The notes beneath the pieces were generated by a model. It was given only the letters and a program-made list of their open reading frames with translations. It was not told where the DNA came from and searched no databases. Below, one piece after another: positions 5,372 through 7,109 of a stretch of DNA of 7,109 bases. A program made the position numbers and the translations under genes. How positions within the stretch are numbered: position 1 is the first letter of the stretch; every line of letters begins with the position of its first letter. This DNA is from Rhodospirillaceae bacterium (lineage in GTDB: Bacteria > Pseudomonadota > Alphaproteobacteria > MPNO01 > UBA2964), in assembly GCA_018660305.1 (NCBI GenBank), contig JABJKO010000204.1, forward strand, positions 1 to 7,109, in the 5' to 3' direction.

Positions 5372-6903
5372 GCGGTCTGCCGCGACGCACCCGGTGCGGA
5401 TTCTTCTTCGGGATGCCACCGCAAGACCGGATGGCGCGCCGCCTCGGTCTCGTCGAACCGGCGGCGCGGCGCATTGACGGGGGCCTCCTGAAAAGGCGCC
5501 ACGGCGCCGCCCAGCGCCTCTTCTACGAGCCCGCGCATGGTTTCTATGAAGAAATCCAGACTCTGCTTCGATTCCGATTCGGTGGGCTCGATCAGAAAGG
5601 CGCCATGGACGACCAGAGGGAAATACATGGTCATCGGATGAATACCCGCATCGATCATGGCCTTTGCGAAATCAAGGGTCGTGACACCCGTGTCCTTCAG
5701 GAACCCGTCATCAAACAGGACTTCATGCATGCACGGGCCGTCATAGGGCAGTGACATGACATCCTGCAGCTTTACGCGCACATAATTGGCCGAAAGCACC
5801 GCGTCCTCCGATGCCTGCCGCAGACCATCCGCCCCATGGCTCAACATATAGGCAAGGGCGCGGACGAACATGCCGAACTGGCCGTGGAACGCCTTGAGGC
5901 GTCCGATGGACTGCGCTGACTCGCCATCCGGTGTCTCGATCAACTGGAAGCCATCCCGCCCATGCACCAGCCACGGTATGGGCGCAAACGGTGCCAGGGT
6001 CTCGGACAGGACAACGGGGCCGCTACCCGGCCCCCCGCCCCCGTGAGGCGTCGAAAAAGTCTTGTGCAAATTCAGGTGCATGCAGTCGATGCCGAGATCA
6101 CCCGGGCGCACCCGGCCGGCGATGGCGTTAAAATTGGCGCCATCACAATAGAAAAACGCCCCGGCATCATGGACTGCCTGTGCCTGTTCAAGAATTTCGT
6201 CCTCGAACAGGCCGCAGGTGGACGGGTTGGTTAGCATGAACGCGGCAACATCGTCGCCCAACCGCGCGTGCAAGGCCCCCATATCGACCCGGCCCCGGTC
6301 ATTGGACGGGATGGATTCCACCGAATAACCGCACATGGCGGCGGTTGCCGGGTTGGTGCCATGAGCGGAATCGGGAACCAGCACCACCTTTCTTGCATCG
6401 CCACGGGCCTGAAGGGCGGACCGGATGATCATGGTGCCGCATAACTCGCCATGAGCGCCGGCCGCCGGCGACAGTGCGATGGCCGGCATGCCGGTCAGGG
6501 TCTTCAGCCAGTGGGCCACGGCATCCATCAGGGCCAGGGCGCCCTGGATTGTGGATTCCGGCTGCAGCGGGTGAATTTGCGCGCATCCGGGCAATCGGGC
6601 CAGCGCTTCATTAAGCCGCGGATTATGTTTCATGGTGCAGGACCCAAGTGGATAGATCCCCGCATCGATGGCGTAGTTCTTTTGGCTGAGGCGGGTAAAG
6701 TGGCGCACGGTCTGGGGTTCCGACAATCCCGGCAGTCCGATCCTGCCACCGCGCCGCAGCCCGCCGAGCCGATCGGCCTCGAGCCCGGGGTCAGGCAGAT
6801 CGACACCGCACCGTCCGGCCCGGTCCAGTTCGAAGATCAGCGGTTCCTCAATGTGCAGCCCGCGATTTTCCGCCTTGCCGTAAACCTCTGATTCCCCGGT
6901 CAT
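5368..6903 (-). CDS. gcvPB: Glycine dehydrogenase (decarboxylating) subunit 2, P-protein
   Basis: Subunit 2 (511 residues) of the two-chain P-protein of the glycine cleavage system. The P-protein decarboxylates glycine on pyridoxal phosphate and passes the aminomethyl group to the lipoyl arm of GcvH. The PLP lysine is K281 in NLHKTFSTPHGGGGPG (278-293), the hallmark of the family. Other conserved blocks are EEPLIFEL (19-26), the stretch around IYPLGSCTMKHNPR (83-96), SPAAGAHGE (145-153) and DSAHGTNPATAAMCG (178-192). The length is normal for the split form. The ATG at 6903 was chosen over an upstream in-frame ATG at 6927 because GGAGG (6911-6915) is seven bases ahead and the start overlaps the gcvPA stop as ATGA (6900-6903). 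Downstream it overlaps the transporter gene by four bases. GcvT and GcvH genes would be expected upstream, beyond the window. Confidence 0.96.
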   Translation of the reverse strand: MTGESEVYGKAENRGLHIEEPLIFELDRAGRCGVDLPDPGLEADRLGGLRRGGRIGLPGLSEPQTVRHFTRLSQKNYAIDAGIYPLGSCTMKHNPRLNEALARLPGCAQIHPLQPESTIQGALALMDAVAHWLKTLTGMPAIALSPAAGAHGELCGTMIIRSALQARGDARKVVLVPDSAHGTNPATAAMCGYSVESIPSNDRGRVDMGALHARLGDDVAAFMLTNPSTCGLFEDEILEQAQAVHDAGAFFYCDGANFNAIAGRVRPGDLGIDCMHLNLHKTFSTPHGGGGPGSGPVVLSETLAPFAPIPWLVHGRDGFQLIETPDGESAQSIGRLKAFHGQFGMFVRALAYMLSHGADGLRQASEDAVLSANYVRVKLQDVMSLPYDGPCMHEVLFDDGFLKDTGVTTLDFAKAMIDAGIHPMTMYFPLVVHGAFLIEPTESESKQSLDFFIETMRGLVEEALGGAVAPFQEAPVNAPRRRFDETEAARHPVLRWHPEEESAPGASRQTA

Positions 6904-7109
6904 AGACCTGCCTCCAACGCACTGCAAAGCCGGTCCATATGGGCCTTCGTGTTCTGTTCCGTAACCGCGACGATCAGCAGATCAGACAAATCGTCCCGCC
7001 CGGGATAAAGCCGGGTGGCGGGCACGCCGGCGAATACCCCGTCCCAGGCCAGCTTTTCAACCACCGACGACGCCGGTTTTGGCAGGCGCAGGGTGAATTC
7101 GTTGAAAAA
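6900..7109 (-). CDS. gcvPA: Glycine dehydrogenase (decarboxylating) subunit 1, C-terminal fragment
   Basis: The minus strand is open from the right edge to a TGA at 6902-6900, giving the last 69 residues of a protein that starts outside the window. It begins FFNEFTLRLPKP, and the middle contains GVFAGVPATRLYPGRDD followed by LLIVAVTEQNTKAHMDRL. This matches the C-terminal end of GcvPA (FNEF, then GxxxG and the VTE block), the partner chain that forms the P-protein with GcvPB. The stop overlaps the gcvPB start by four bases (ATGA), and the gcvPB Shine-Dalgarno lies within its last codons. No internal frameshift or stop is seen. The identification rests on these short motifs and on position directly before gcvPB, which together are strong. 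Confidence 0.92.
   Translation of the reverse strand, partial: FFNEFTLRLPKPASSVVEKLAWDGVFAGVPATRLYPGRDDLSDLLIVAVTEQNTKAHMDRLCSALEAGL
6911..6915 (-). promoter_or_regulatory. Ribosome binding site deciding the gcvPB start
   Basis: GGAGG on the minus strand, inside the end of gcvPA, seven bases ahead of the ATG at 6903. It favours this start over the in-frame ATG at 6927, which has no comparable site. Confidence 0.7.

Noticed and set aside
5372..5419. A longer form of the EamA transporter starting at GTG 5419
   Set aside because: The extra 16 residues are Arg-rich and lie within gcvPB, there is no ribosome site before the GTG, and the ATGA overlap at 5371 is a much better start.
6451..6891. 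A 146-codon plus-strand open frame opposite gcvPB
   Set aside because: It is antisense to conserved gcvPB sequence and has no protein-like motifs of its own.

Overview
The window looks like an ordinary stretch of chromosome from an alphaproteobacterium, most plausibly a Rhodospirillales-type lineage. That placement is inferred from gene content and order, not from a search. The pointers are a stand-alone F0 ATP synthase operon (atpI-atpB-atpE-atpF'-atpF) carrying both b and b' stalk genes with no F1 genes attached, an smc-type gene directly upstream, a two-subunit glycine dehydrogenase (gcvPA/gcvPB), and fairly high GC with occasional TTG starts.

Layout. Bases 1-353 (+) hold the C-terminal ATPase lobe of an SMC chromosome-segregation protein whose 5' part lies outside the window. 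Bases 354-505 are an intergenic region with a strong sigma70-like promoter, TTGACA-N17-TATCTT at 418-446. Bases 506-2927 (+) hold the five F0 genes, closely spaced and with a 1-base stop/start overlap between b' and b. Only 5 bases separate atpF from a convergent gene on the minus strand, a metallo-beta-lactamase-fold hydrolase (2933-3811). Upstream of that is a small unrecognised minus-strand gene of 93 codons (3924-4205), then a 218-base gene-free stretch with several short dyads. Bases 4424-7109 (-) hold the tail of a glycine-cleavage operon read right to left: the end of gcvPA, complete gcvPB, and a DMT/EamA-family membrane transporter. Both junctions in this operon are 4-base ATGA overlaps.

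How the genes work together. The F0 operon builds the membrane proton channel (a and c-ring), the heterodimeric peripheral stalk (b/b') and the assembly helper AtpI; F1 must be encoded elsewhere. gcvPA and gcvPB form the two-chain P-protein that decarboxylates glycine and loads the aminomethyl group on lipoyl-GcvH. The EamA transporter appears translationally coupled to gcvPB, so it may move a metabolite tied to glycine/serine/one-carbon metabolism, though its substrate cannot be read from sequence.

I found no mobile element, CRISPR array, tRNA, rRNA or defence-type system, and no convincing sign of a new multi-gene system. The points most worth a second look are the atp promoter with a dyad in its spacer, a well-placed 5-codon TTG mini-ORF that ends on the atpI start codon, the coupling of an EamA exporter to gcvPB, and the unrecognised tryptophan-rich 93-codon gene.
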